Part shown: piece after piece, positions 14,586 to 21,134 of the stretch
Numbering within the stretch: the first letter of the stretch is position 1
Layout of the letters: each line of letters starts with the position of its first letter
Origin: Oscillospiraceae bacterium
GTDB lineage: Bacteria > Bacillota > Clostridia > Oscillospirales > UBA929
Length of the DNA: 21,355 nucleotides
Direction: 5' to 3'
Assembly: GCA_031271325.1 (NCBI GenBank)
Contig: JAISVY010000172.1
Span: 1 to 21,355, forward strand
Position numbers and translations under genes: made by a program
The notes under the pieces: model-generated
What the model was told of the DNA's origin: nothing
What the model saw: the letters and a program-made list of their open reading frames with translations, nothing else
Database searches by the model: none

Positions 14586-16666
14586 CGCAGGTTCATCAAG
14601 CAGCCCGCGAGAATCGTCTTGCGTTCCTCTTCGGTCAGACCCGGCAAGCGCAGCGTAACCTCACGCGTTTGCCCCGCGTGCGTCCAGACGGCGGGGATCT
14701 CTTCGGAAGCGGCTTCCACGGCGGCGCGGATACCCGGTATCTCAAACGTATCCCCGATGGCGGGGTGTTCGTTTTCCAGTTCCGGCCATTCAAGCGGCAG
14801 CATTCCCCAGTTGATTAAATTGGAACGGTAGCGCTTGGTGGCATAGGCAAGCGCGATGTTCGCGATGCCGCCCAACACACGCTGACAGGAAGCAGCCTGC
14901 TCCCGCGCCGAACCGTCGCCGGGGCGAAGCGCGACGACGGCGCTCCCGTAACCGATGGAGCGGCAGCGTTCGACATAGCCGGGGTCGCGGCGCGAGAGGG
15001 TGTACGATGCCAGCTTCAAGGGGTTGGAACGGTAAGACGACGTTTCGCCGGACGGAATCAGCTCGTCGGTCGTCGTCACCGCGTCATACAGCGCGGAGGC
15101 GACGGTCAGCGTGAGGCTTTCGGGCAGCGGAGCCATCTCCGGCCAATCGGCAATCCCCGGTCCCATCACCAGCTTGGTTTCGGGGAGGGGTTTCCCGACT
15201 CCGCAATAAACCCGCGCGGTATACGGCGCGGGGTCGAACCGGAGAGGCGGAGCCTCGCCGTCGGCAATGTCTGCCGCGGTCAGGAAGCCTTCGTTCGCGG
15301 CGGTGGCGGCGATCGAACGGGTGTCCATCAGCGCGACGAAGGCGCTCTGCCCCTCACCCGGCTTGGAACCTTCGCGGTTGACAAAGTTCCGGGTGGTGTG
15401 GCGGATTGAGAAACCGCCGGAAGACGGCACGTCGCCCGCCCCGAAGCACGGACCGCAGAACGCCGAACGAACCGAAACCCCGGCGGCGATCAGGTCGGAA
15501 AGCGTACCGTCCCGCGTCAGTTCCAGCATCATCGGCTGTGACGCGGGGTACACTGAGAGCGGGAAAGCCGGCGCGTTCTTCAGGATGCCGCGCATGGCGC
15601 GTATGTTCTGCGCGAGACCGCCCGCGCAGCCTGCGACAACGCCTTGATCGACACGAAGCCGGCTGCCGCTCAGCTTCCCGATCAAGTCTGTGCGGAACCC
15701 CCAAAGCGCTTCCGCTTCTTTTTCCACGCCGCGTAACAGCTCGGCGGCGTTTTCGTTGAATTCGCGGATGGGATACGCGTTGCTCGGGTGGAACGGCAGC
15801 GCGATCATCGGCTCAACGGCGGAGAGGTCGAGCAGCACCGCGCCGTCATACCCCGCGCCTTCGCCGGGGGACAGATCGGCGGTTTCGGCCGGACGACCGA
15901 GCGCTGCAAGCGTATCCCGCACAACGCCGTCGGTCGCCCAAACGCTGGAGAGGCAAGTGGTTTCGGTCGTCATCACGTCGATTCCGCTGCGGAAATCCAT
16001 CGGGAGCGACGCAATACCGGGACCGATAAACTCCAAAATCTTATTCTTCACAAACCCGTTGCGGAACACCGCCCGGATCAGCGCCAAAGCCACGTCCTGC
16101 GGTCCGACGCCGGGAGCCGGCTTACCGGTGAGGTACACCGCCACGACCTCCGGGCGGGATATGTCCCATGTTTTGCCGAGCAGCTGCTTCGCGAGTTCCG
16201 GGCCGCCTTCGCCGACGGCCAGCGTACCGAACGCGCCGTAGCGGGTATGGCTGTCCGAGCAGAGAATCATCTTCCCCGGCGCGGCATAGCGTTCGCGCAT
16301 GTACTGGTGGATGACCGCCTGATGCGCCGGTACGTACTCGCCGCCGTATTTTTGCGCGGCGGAGAAGCCGAAGACATGGTCGTCCTCGTTGACAGTGCCT
16401 CCGACGGCGCAGAGGGAGTTGTGGCAGTTGGTCAGCACGTAGGGAAGCGGAAAGGCTGTCATACCGCTGGCTCGCGCGGTCTGGATGATGCCGACATAGG
16501 TGATGTCGTGCGAAGCCATCGCGTCAAACCTGATTTTCAGGGCATCGCCGCCGGACGTGTTGTGCGCGGAGAGAATCGCCGCCGCCATCGTCATTTCGCG
16601 CGCGCCCGCGCCTTCGCCCAACACACCGTTTTGGAAACGCATGGGGGTATCTTTGAGTTGAATCAT
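14582..16666 (-). CDS. ybhJ: Aconitase-superfamily hydratase of the YbhJ type
   Basis: The product has 694 residues. From memory it matches Escherichia coli YbhJ closely along its length: VLTNCHNSLCAVGGTVNEDD, SDSHTRYGAFGTLAVGEGG (137-155), HTTRNF-NREGSKP, GETSSYRSNP and GDGSAREQAASCQRV (583-597). Cluster-ligand cysteines are C347 (AGCAGG) and C404/C407 (FCGPCFG), so a 4Fe-4S cluster is expected. The usual SCTN around the first cysteine is replaced by GCAGG, and SREHAA by SAREQAA, so the substrate is probably not citrate. The linker between RDPGYV and the swivel domain is about 35 residues shorter than in YbhJ. GGAGG lies 6 nt before the ATG. It heads an operon with two CHR genes. The reaction is not established. 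Confidence 0.9.
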   Translation of the reverse strand: MIQLKDTPMRFQNGVLGEGAGAREMTMAAAILSAHNTSGGDALKIRFDAMASHDITYVGIIQTARASGMTAFPLPYVLTNCHNSLCAVGGTVNEDDHVFGFSAAQKYGGEYVPAHQAVIHQYMRERYAAPGKMILCSDSHTRYGAFGTLAVGEGGPELAKQLLGKTWDISRPEVVAVYLTGKPAPGVGPQDVALALIRAVFRNGFVKNKILEFIGPGIASLPMDFRSGIDVMTTETTCLSSVWATDGVVRDTLAALGRPAETADLSPGEGAGYDGAVLLDLSAVEPMIALPFHPSNAYPIREFNENAAELLRGVEKEAEALWGFRTDLIGKLSGSRLRVDQGVVAGCAGGLAQNIRAMRGILKNAPAFPLSVYPASQPMMLELTRDGTLSDLIAAGVSVRSAFCGPCFGAGDVPSSGGFSIRHTTRNFVNREGSKPGEGQSAFVALMDTRSIAATAANEGFLTAADIADGEAPPLRFDPAPYTARVYCGVGKPLPETKLVMGPGIADWPEMAPLPESLTLTVASALYDAVTTTDELIPSGETSSYRSNPLKLASYTLSRRDPGYVERCRSIGYGSAVVALRPGDGSAREQAASCQRVLGGIANIALAYATKRYRSNLINWGMLPLEWPELENEHPAIGDTFEIPGIRAAVEAASEEIPAVWTHAGQTREVTLRLPGLTEEERKTILAGCLMNLR

Positions 16667-16687
16667 ATTCTTCCTCCGTTACCAACA

Positions 16688-16710
16688 ACACGGCGGCTAA
16701 GCCGCCGTGT
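16688..16710. terminator. Perfect hairpin between the OmpA-like gene and ybhJ
   Basis: ACACGGCGGC and GCCGCCGTGT pair perfectly around TAA, one base downstream of the stop of the OmpA-like gene. The plus-strand side is followed by CTTATTTATT and the minus-strand side by TGTTGG, so the T-run is weak in the direction of the upstream gene. It probably separates the two transcription units. Confidence 0.6.
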
Positions 16711-16711
16711 C

Positions 16712-17494
16712 TTATTTATTCCCGACATACAGGAAATACACGTCCGCTCTCTGCCGCCAAGCCTCGTCGCCGTCGGCGCTCTCACCGGCCTGAACGCGTA
16801 TCTGCGCCGCGGGGATGCCCAAATCGTGCTGCAATATTTCGGCCACAAAATCCGCCCGCTGCTGCGCAAGACCTTCCGTCGTCTCGTCTTCGGAAACGTA
16901 CGCCTCCACGACGACGATGTAACCGACTAAATCGCCGGGCGGCGGTATCAGATTGTCCAGCGCTGCCAGAATCCGTTCGCGGCTCTCCGACGGCTCGGCG
17001 CTGTCGAAGAGGAACATCACCGCGTCGGTCTTGGCGTACCACGCCGTTTCGGGAGAAACGGCTTCTATCGGCGGTGACGGGATTTCCTCAGGAGACGGGT
17101 CGGGCGGCGGGTTGGGATCGGGCGGCGGCTGCGACGGGTCGGGGATGTCAATCGGCGACGGAACGGGCGGTTCCGGCGGAGCTTCGGACGGATCGGCCGG
17201 CAACTCGGGAGGCAGCGACGGATCGGCGGGCGGTTCTGCCGAAGGGCTGTTTTCCGGCGGCTCAGGCGGCGGCTCGAGCGACGGACTGGGGTCGGGCAGC
17301 GGGTCGGGCGTATCCGCGGATGGCGTACCCGGCGACGGAACGACGCTTAATTGCGGATTGGAGGGGGTGGTGCCGTTGGGCGGCGGCGCGTCCCCGCCGA
17401 AGGAGGATACGAGCGCGTAAGCGCCGGTGCTCAGCAGCAGGCAGGCAATCACGATCAGCGCCCAGCCGCGCCCGGTCAGCTTATATCTGCCCAT
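16712..17494 (-). CDS. Membrane-anchored Pro-rich protein with an OmpA-like C-terminal domain
   Basis: The product has 260 residues. A single membrane segment lies at about 13-33 after a short basic N-terminus (MGRYKLTGRG). A long extracytoplasmic linker of Pro, Asp, Ser and Glu (about 35-145) resembles a wall-spanning region. The C-terminal part (about 150-260) has the OmpA-like pattern: a VVVEAYVSED strand, an LAQQRADFVAEILQHDLGIPAAQIRVQAGES helix-turn region and a final RQRADVYFLYV. The classic Asp and Arg pair that binds diaminopimelate is not clearly kept, so peptidoglycan binding is uncertain. AAGGAGGG precedes the ATG. It lies 51 nt after the coiled-coil gene with a hairpin between. 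Function unknown. Confidence 0.75.
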   Translation of the reverse strand: MGRYKLTGRGWALIVIACLLLSTGAYALVSSFGGDAPPPNGTTPSNPQLSVVPSPGTPSADTPDPLPDPSPSLEPPPEPPENSPSAEPPADPSLPPELPADPSEAPPEPPVPSPIDIPDPSQPPPDPNPPPDPSPEEIPSPPIEAVSPETAWYAKTDAVMFLFDSAEPSESRERILAALDNLIPPPGDLVGYIVVVEAYVSEDETTEGLAQQRADFVAEILQHDLGIPAAQIRVQAGESADGDEAWRQRADVYFLYVGNK

Positions 17495-17513
17495 GCTTTA
17501 CCCTCCTTGTAAG

Positions 17514-17536
17514 AATCCCCCGCTAATGGGGGGATT
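17514..17536 (-). terminator. Hairpin between the coiled-coil gene and the OmpA-like gene
   Basis: AATCCCCC (17514-17521) pairs with GGGGGATT (17529-17536). Read on the minus strand it ends the coiled-coil transcript or acts as a processing/attenuation hairpin in a two-gene message; the T-run after it is short. Confidence 0.5.
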
Positions 17537-17545
17537 TTGTAAACC

Positions 17546-18184
17546 CTACTTGGTGATGAAATCCAAAACGTCTTTCAGACGCTGTGCCTCGCTTTCAATG
17601 GTGAGGAATTGGCGTTTGTGCAGGTTTTTGCGTTCGTTGATCGCCTCGCGAATCTGCTGGATTTGGCGCTCCAGCGCGTCGATTTCCACATTGTGGCGTT
17701 CGACGATCTCTTCGGTGCGGCTCGCGAATTTAGCGGAATAATCGTTGAGCTGAGACACGCGGTCGATGCCGTCGTTCAGCAACTGGTCAAAATCAAAGCC
17801 GGAGGCGTTGATGATCTTTAGAATGATCGAGCGGCGCAGTTCCGCCGGGAGGGTTTCGGGCAGGGTGCTGATGTAGGATTCGATCAGGTAGATGGTGTCG
17901 ATTCCGCTGGTTTTCATATGGAAGGTGCCGTAAAGCTGATCCATGTCAAGGTAGCGGTCGGCGGTATTGGGTTCTTCCCAGAAGAGGCTGCTGTCCTTGT
18001 TCTCGATGCCGTAGGGCGTTTCCGGCACAGGGGTATACACCGGCGGAGCGGCGGCAGCCCTCTCCGGTTCCGGCTGAGGCGCTTCGTAGGTCTCCGTCAT
18101 CGGTTCGAAGTCCAAATCGTCCTCGGTTTTTTTGATGACGCGCATCTTCTCCAGCACATCGATGACCCTGTTATCTTTTTTCAT
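17546..18184 (-). CDS. Uncharacterised coiled-coil protein
   Basis: I do not recognise this 212-residue protein. It has no signal peptide or membrane segment, so it should be cytosolic. Residues 1-30 are charged (MKKDNRVIDVLEKMRVIKK). Residues 30-75 are acidic and Pro-rich, probably disordered. Residues 80-140 look folded (SGIDTIYLIESYISTLPETLPAELRRSIILKIINASGFDFDQLLNDG). Residues about 145-205 form a heptad-rich coiled coil (VERHNVEIDALERQIQQIREAINERK). It has its own near-consensus sigma-A promoter, AGAGAGG before the ATG, and the OmpA-like envelope gene downstream. A cytosolic partner or scaffold for an envelope process is possible, but this is only inference from context. Confidence 0.8.
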   Translation of the reverse strand: MKKDNRVIDVLEKMRVIKKTEDDLDFEPMTETYEAPQPEPERAAAAPPVYTPVPETPYGIENKDSSLFWEEPNTADRYLDMDQLYGTFHMKTSGIDTIYLIESYISTLPETLPAELRRSIILKIINASGFDFDQLLNDGIDRVSQLNDYSAKFASRTEEIVERHNVEIDALERQIQQIREAINERKNLHKRQFLTIESEAQRLKDVLDFITK

Positions 18185-18231
18185 GTCAGCACAGCCTCTC
18201 TGGCGATTCTTGGGGACAAGCTACCAAGCAT

Positions 18232-18260
18232 ATTCTAACCAATATTTCGTCAATTGTCAA
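18232..18260 (-). promoter_or_regulatory. Near-consensus sigma-A promoter of the coiled-coil gene
   Basis: On the minus strand TTGACA (18260-18255) and TAGAAT (18237-18232) are separated by 17 bp. It lies about 50 bp before the start codon at 18184 and is the strongest promoter match in the window. Confidence 0.85.
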
Positions 18261-18330
18261 ATGTTTTTCATAAAACTTTCAAAAAGCTCTATGCAGGCGG
18301 GAATTTATAGGGTAAAATAGGCGGTACATA

Positions 18331-18491
18331 GGAGCTGCTGAACAACGCCTTTTCGACCCGAAGCGCCGCAGGCGCGAGTTGTCAAATTCAGAATTTTGGA
18401 ACTTTGTTTCACAGAAATCAAAGTGAAAAATTCTAAATTTGCTGGTCGAAAAAAGTTGTGAAGCGTGACAGCCGCGTTGTTCAACAAGCCC
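18331..18491. repeat. Dispersed palindromic repeat family 2, copy B (long, with nested hairpin)
   Basis: The ends are imperfect inverted repeats of about 20 bp (GGAGCTGCTGAACAACGCC at the left, GCGTTGTTCAACAAGCCC at the right). Inside, CTTTTCGACC pairs with GGTCGAAAAAAG, and GCGCCGCAGGCGCG and GAAGCGTGACAGC match copy A at 6105-6228. Compared with copy A it carries an extra AT-rich hairpin in the loop. With the promoter above it accounts for most of the 338-bp gene-free gap 18185-18522. Confidence 0.7.
18383..18441. repeat. 59-bp AT-rich imperfect hairpin nested in repeat family 2 copy B
   Basis: The left arm starts CAAATTCAGAATTTT and the right arm ends AAAAATTCTAAATTTG. The two arms pair over about 28 bp with a few mismatches around a short ACA-containing loop. 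The composition is far more AT-rich than the surrounding repeat, which suggests a separate insertion. Confidence 0.65.
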
Positions 18492-18522
18492 TAACATACA
18501 AACCGATGAAAAGGGGATCACC

Positions 18523-19098
18523 ATGCAATGCCCATCTTGCGGGAACCGTCTGCTGGACGGGTTCCAATTCTGTCACCACTGCGGAAAAGCCGTTTCGGCC
18601 GTTCCCGAAATGAACCCGCCGCCGGAAAACGAACTGCCGCCGGAACCGGTTTCCGAAACGCCGCATGAACCGCCGCCGCCGCTTGAGCCGGTCGGCGAGC
18701 AGCCTCTGTTTGACCCGGCAGCGGCTCTTTACGGAGCGGAGGACCGGGAGCCTTCGCAAACGGACACAGAAACATTTCGGTACTCGCCGTTTGATCCGCC
18801 GGTGCAGCCCGCGCCGTATCCCCCCCCTCCCGCCGAACCCAAAAAAGCGGAGAGCGCGATTACCGAGCAAAAGCTGTTTCTGCTGGAGCTTATTTCGTAT
18901 GTTCCCATCGTAAACATCATCGTTCTGGCGGTGCTGGCGGGCTTAAAGAAAAACCCGCTGCGCGCAAAGATCGCGCAAATGAAGCTGCTCGCGATGCTGG
19001 TGGCCATCATGGTGCTGATGATCGCGGTACTCACCGTGATCGCCCTGATGGCGCTGGGTGTAATCCCCCCGCTGTATTTGGGGCGATGGGGAAATTAA
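18523..19098 (+). CDS. Zinc-ribbon membrane protein with a Pro-rich linker
   Basis: The product has 191 residues. The N-terminus is a single zinc ribbon with C3-x2-C6 and C17-x2-C20 (MQCPSCGN...FCHHCGK). A long disordered linker rich in Pro and Glu spans about 25-110. Two or more membrane segments follow, about 113-141 (LFLLELISYVPIVNIIVLAVLAGL) and 151-186 (MLVAIMVLMIAVLTVIALMALG). This zinc-ribbon plus membrane layout is common in Firmicutes proteins of unknown role. AAGGGG lies 7-8 nt before the ATG. It is a single-gene unit, preceded by repeat family 2 and followed by a strong bidirectional terminator. No function can be assigned from sequence. Confidence 0.75.
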   Translation: MQCPSCGNRLLDGFQFCHHCGKAVSAVPEMNPPPENELPPEPVSETPHEPPPPLEPVGEQPLFDPAAALYGAEDREPSQTDTETFRYSPFDPPVQPAPYPPPPAEPKKAESAITEQKLFLLELISYVPIVNIIVLAVLAGLKKNPLRAKIAQMKLLAMLVAIMVLMIAVLTVIALMALGVIPPLYLGRWGN

Positions 19099-19101
19099 CG
19101 A

Positions 19102-19115
19102 GCTCTAAAAACCTC
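19102..19115 (+). repeat. Dispersed repeat family 1, left-end fragment after the zinc-ribbon gene
   Basis: GCTCTAAAAACCTC is identical to the left end of the copy at 9046. A possible right-end relic, ATTTAGAGTGTACCAC, is at 19365-19380 (compare TTTTTAGAGTGCCAC at 9138-9152). If both belong together, the RNA gene between them lies inside a dismantled element, but coincidence is possible. Confidence 0.5.
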
Positions 19116-19132
19116 AGTTTTTCAAGGGAGCC

Positions 19133-19170
19133 AAAAAAACAAGCCGCCGAATCGGCGGCTTTGTTTTTTT
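19133..19170. terminator. Strong bidirectional intrinsic terminator
   Basis: AAAAAAACAA lies before and TTGTTTTTTT after a perfect GCCGCCGA-TCGGCGGC-type stem. On the plus strand it ends the zinc-ribbon gene; on the minus strand it ends the structured RNA. Confidence 0.9.
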
Positions 19171-19318
19171 GTTATCCTCCGCTGTGACCGTGCGAACCCT
19201 TTTATAACCTGCACGTCTATGCAGGTGGGCAACCTCTCCGTCGCTTCACTGCTTCCAACATCCGGCGCGCCGCGCCGGGAGGCCTGCAAAACAGCGGTGG
19301 AAGAAAGGAATCCCGATG
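19134..19318 (-). ncRNA. ssrS: Structured RNA, probable 6S (SsrS-like) RNA
   Basis: This gene-free stretch is strongly structured on the minus strand. A closing stem pairs CCGCUGU (about 19300-19294) with ACAGCGG (about 19186-19180), flanked by CC/GG. Inside are a GC-rich hairpin (CCGGCGC/GCGCCGG) and a terminal hairpin ACCUGCA...UGCAGGU, separated by single-stranded parts including GUGAAGCGACGGAGAGG and AUAAAAGGGUUCGCACG. A strong terminator follows at once. Closing stem, large bubble and terminal stem of about 185 nt fit 6S RNA, which binds the sigma-A polymerase holoenzyme as a promoter mimic. I rely on remembered resemblance to clostridial 6S sequences; the 5' end is approximate, and another structured RNA is possible. 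Confidence 0.5.
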
Positions 19319-19370
19319 TTACAATGTGGGTTTAAATGAGCCCGTCACGCGAGAAGCAGGGGATATTTAG

Positions 19371-19399
19371 AGTGTACCACACCCATGCGCGGTTTTCAA
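19371..19399 (-). promoter_or_regulatory. Sigma-A promoter candidate for the structured RNA
   Basis: On the minus strand TTGAAA (19399-19394) and TACACT (19376-19371) are separated by 17 bp, just downstream of the foldase stop. The start would be near 19364, giving a primary transcript of about 230 nt that is longer than usual for 6S, so processing or another promoter may apply. Confidence 0.4.
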
Positions 19400-19413
19400 G
19401 AGGAAATTGCGCC

Positions 19414-21006
19414 CTACAATGCCGTGCCGGTAAAAAGCATGCCAAACCAGTTCTTGCGGGGTTCGTTTTCCGCGAGGAACGGTTCGAGCCACGCGGTGTA
19501 CTCTTCGTTGTCCATAGCGGCGATGACATCCGTTTTCCATTTCGCGTCGTCGTCGCTGATGAAATACATGATATGGAAACCGTATTCGGTTTCGACGATA
19601 CCGGAGTCCCCGGTCTTGCGGGCGGGGTCGAAGCACCAATCCTCAAACGGCGCCACCATCTGCCCTTTGTAGACGTTTTCATAGATGCCGCCGTCCGCCG
19701 CGTTGCCGTCGGCGGAATTGGTCTTGGCAAGCTCCACGAACGAATCTTCGGTGGCTTCCCCGTCTTTCCATTCCTGATAAACCTCTTCTGCCTTTGCTTT
19801 GGCGCCGTCTTTATCGTCCGGGTAATCGTCAAGGCTGATCAGGATGTGGCGGATGTTCACGGTCTTCTCTTCGTCGCGCCAGCGCTTCAGATACAGAACG
19901 ACATAATAGCTTGCGGTATCTTCAAGCACCGCCTTGTCGCCTTCTTTGCGGCTCGCGTCCAGCATATATTCCGAGAGGACGCCCGCGGTGACCGAAGACG
20001 CCGTGACGCTGACGAATGTGGTGTCGGTTTCCTCTTCTTCCGCTTCATCGTCGTCTGCGGTGTCGCCGCCTGTTGTATCGTCGTCTGTCGTGTCGTCGCC
20101 TGCGGTATCGTCGTCTGTCGTGTCACTATCGGCGGGAGGGTCTGTAAACTCAAGACTCAGCGCTTTGAACGCGTCTGCGGTGGTGACGCGGGAGAGCATG
20201 TCGTCCGCTTTGGCTTTTTGCTCGGCCTTGAAGTCCGCCAGTTCCTCTTCGGTATACGGGTCTTCCCCTTCCGCTTTCGCCGGAGGCGTCATGGTGAATG
20301 AGAAGAGATGGTAGTCGATTTTATCATATGTGTCTTTATTCTCGTTGTAATATTCGTTGATCTTCTCGTCGCTGCGGTCAAACGAATCGACCTTCACGGT
20401 TTGGTAGCGGCTCGCGAGATACCCCCGTTCCACGATTGTCCGGTAGGTGTCCAACGACATGCCGCGGCCGAAATTTTCACGCAGATATTTGTCGGTGTCC
20501 ATGCCGCTGTTGGCCGCTGTGGTTTGCAGCGTCGCGATATCCGACTCGATCGTTGCTTTGTCTTCGTCGGTCAGGGCGATGCCCTCCGCTTTCGCCTGCT
20601 CGCTCAGCGCGATGGCGTTCTGCACGGCCGAAACCGTCTGTTCGCCGATATAATCCGCCCATGTCTGGTCTTCGGAATATTGCTGTTCTTTAAGAGGGAC
20701 GGTCGTGTCAATCAGCCCGTATTGGGCATATAATGAGACGATCTGGTATTGGTTTAGCAAATAATAGTAATCATACTCTGCGGCGGTCACCTTTACGCCG
20801 CCGACCGACATGGCCGTGAAATTCGCCTGCGGAATTCCTGAGCCGGTGAAGATCAGCAAAAACAAACCCAGCACAACGACAACGGCGACGGTAATGGCGA
20901 TTCTGCGCCGGAAGTTGTCCTTCCGCTGCTGCTGTTCCTTGGCGGACAAGCCGGGGTTGTTCGATTTGGTTTCCTGACGTTTTCTTTTTTCTCTTGAAGC
21001 GCTCAT
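19414..21006 (-). CDS. Membrane-anchored PrsA/SurA-like peptidyl-prolyl isomerase with two parvulin-like units
   Basis: The product has 530 residues. A basic, Gln-rich cytosolic start (1-35) leads to one membrane segment (about 36-54). There is no lipobox cysteine, unlike Bacillus PrsA. Residues 60-225 are a helical SurA-N-like chaperone region. A canonical parvulin domain at about 383-482 has VNIRHILISL, FVELAKTNSADGNAADGG and TEYGFHIMYF, the family signatures. Residues 230-378 look like a second, degenerate parvulin unit interrupted by an acidic Asp/Thr tract (about 291-328). The protein should assist folding of secreted proteins outside the membrane. A good sigma-A promoter lies upstream (21063-21091), and AGGGGAG precedes the ATG. 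Confidence 0.9.
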   Translation of the reverse strand: MSASREKRKRQETKSNNPGLSAKEQQQRKDNFRRRIAITVAVVVVLGLFLLIFTGSGIPQANFTAMSVGGVKVTAAEYDYYYLLNQYQIVSLYAQYGLIDTTVPLKEQQYSEDQTWADYIGEQTVSAVQNAIALSEQAKAEGIALTDEDKATIESDIATLQTTAANSGMDTDKYLRENFGRGMSLDTYRTIVERGYLASRYQTVKVDSFDRSDEKINEYYNENKDTYDKIDYHLFSFTMTPPAKAEGEDPYTEEELADFKAEQKAKADDMLSRVTTADAFKALSLEFTDPPADSDTTDDDTAGDDTTDDDTTGGDTADDDEAEEEETDTTFVSVTASSVTAGVLSEYMLDASRKEGDKAVLEDTASYYVVLYLKRWRDEEKTVNIRHILISLDDYPDDKDGAKAKAEEVYQEWKDGEATEDSFVELAKTNSADGNAADGGIYENVYKGQMVAPFEDWCFDPARKTGDSGIVETEYGFHIMYFISDDDAKWKTDVIAAMDNEEYTAWLEPFLAENEPRKNWFGMLFTGTAL

Positions 21007-21062
21007 CTTGAGGTTCTCCCCTTACACTGTAAAAATCAACCGATCGACAGACACACCCACTT

Positions 21063-21091
21063 ATTTTATACGAACGGAGCGGGAAATACAA
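21063..21091 (-). promoter_or_regulatory. Sigma-A promoter of the foldase gene
   Basis: On the minus strand TTGTAT (21091-21086) and TAAAAT (21068-21063) are separated by 17 bp. The leader to the start codon at 21006 is about 50 nt. Confidence 0.75.
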
Positions 21092-21134
21092 GAGGAATTT
21101 ACGCGGATTTACGATTTGTTGACAAGTTGGTTTA

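Noticed and set aside
15788..16930. 380-codon plus-strand open frame
   Set aside because: It is antisense to the conserved hydratase ybhJ and runs into the OmpA-like gene; the composition is His/Arg-rich shadow sequence.
19336..20301. 321-codon plus-strand open frame
   Set aside because: It is antisense to the foldase, whose parvulin motifs are clear; the Val/Phe/Arg-rich product mirrors the acidic repeat tract.
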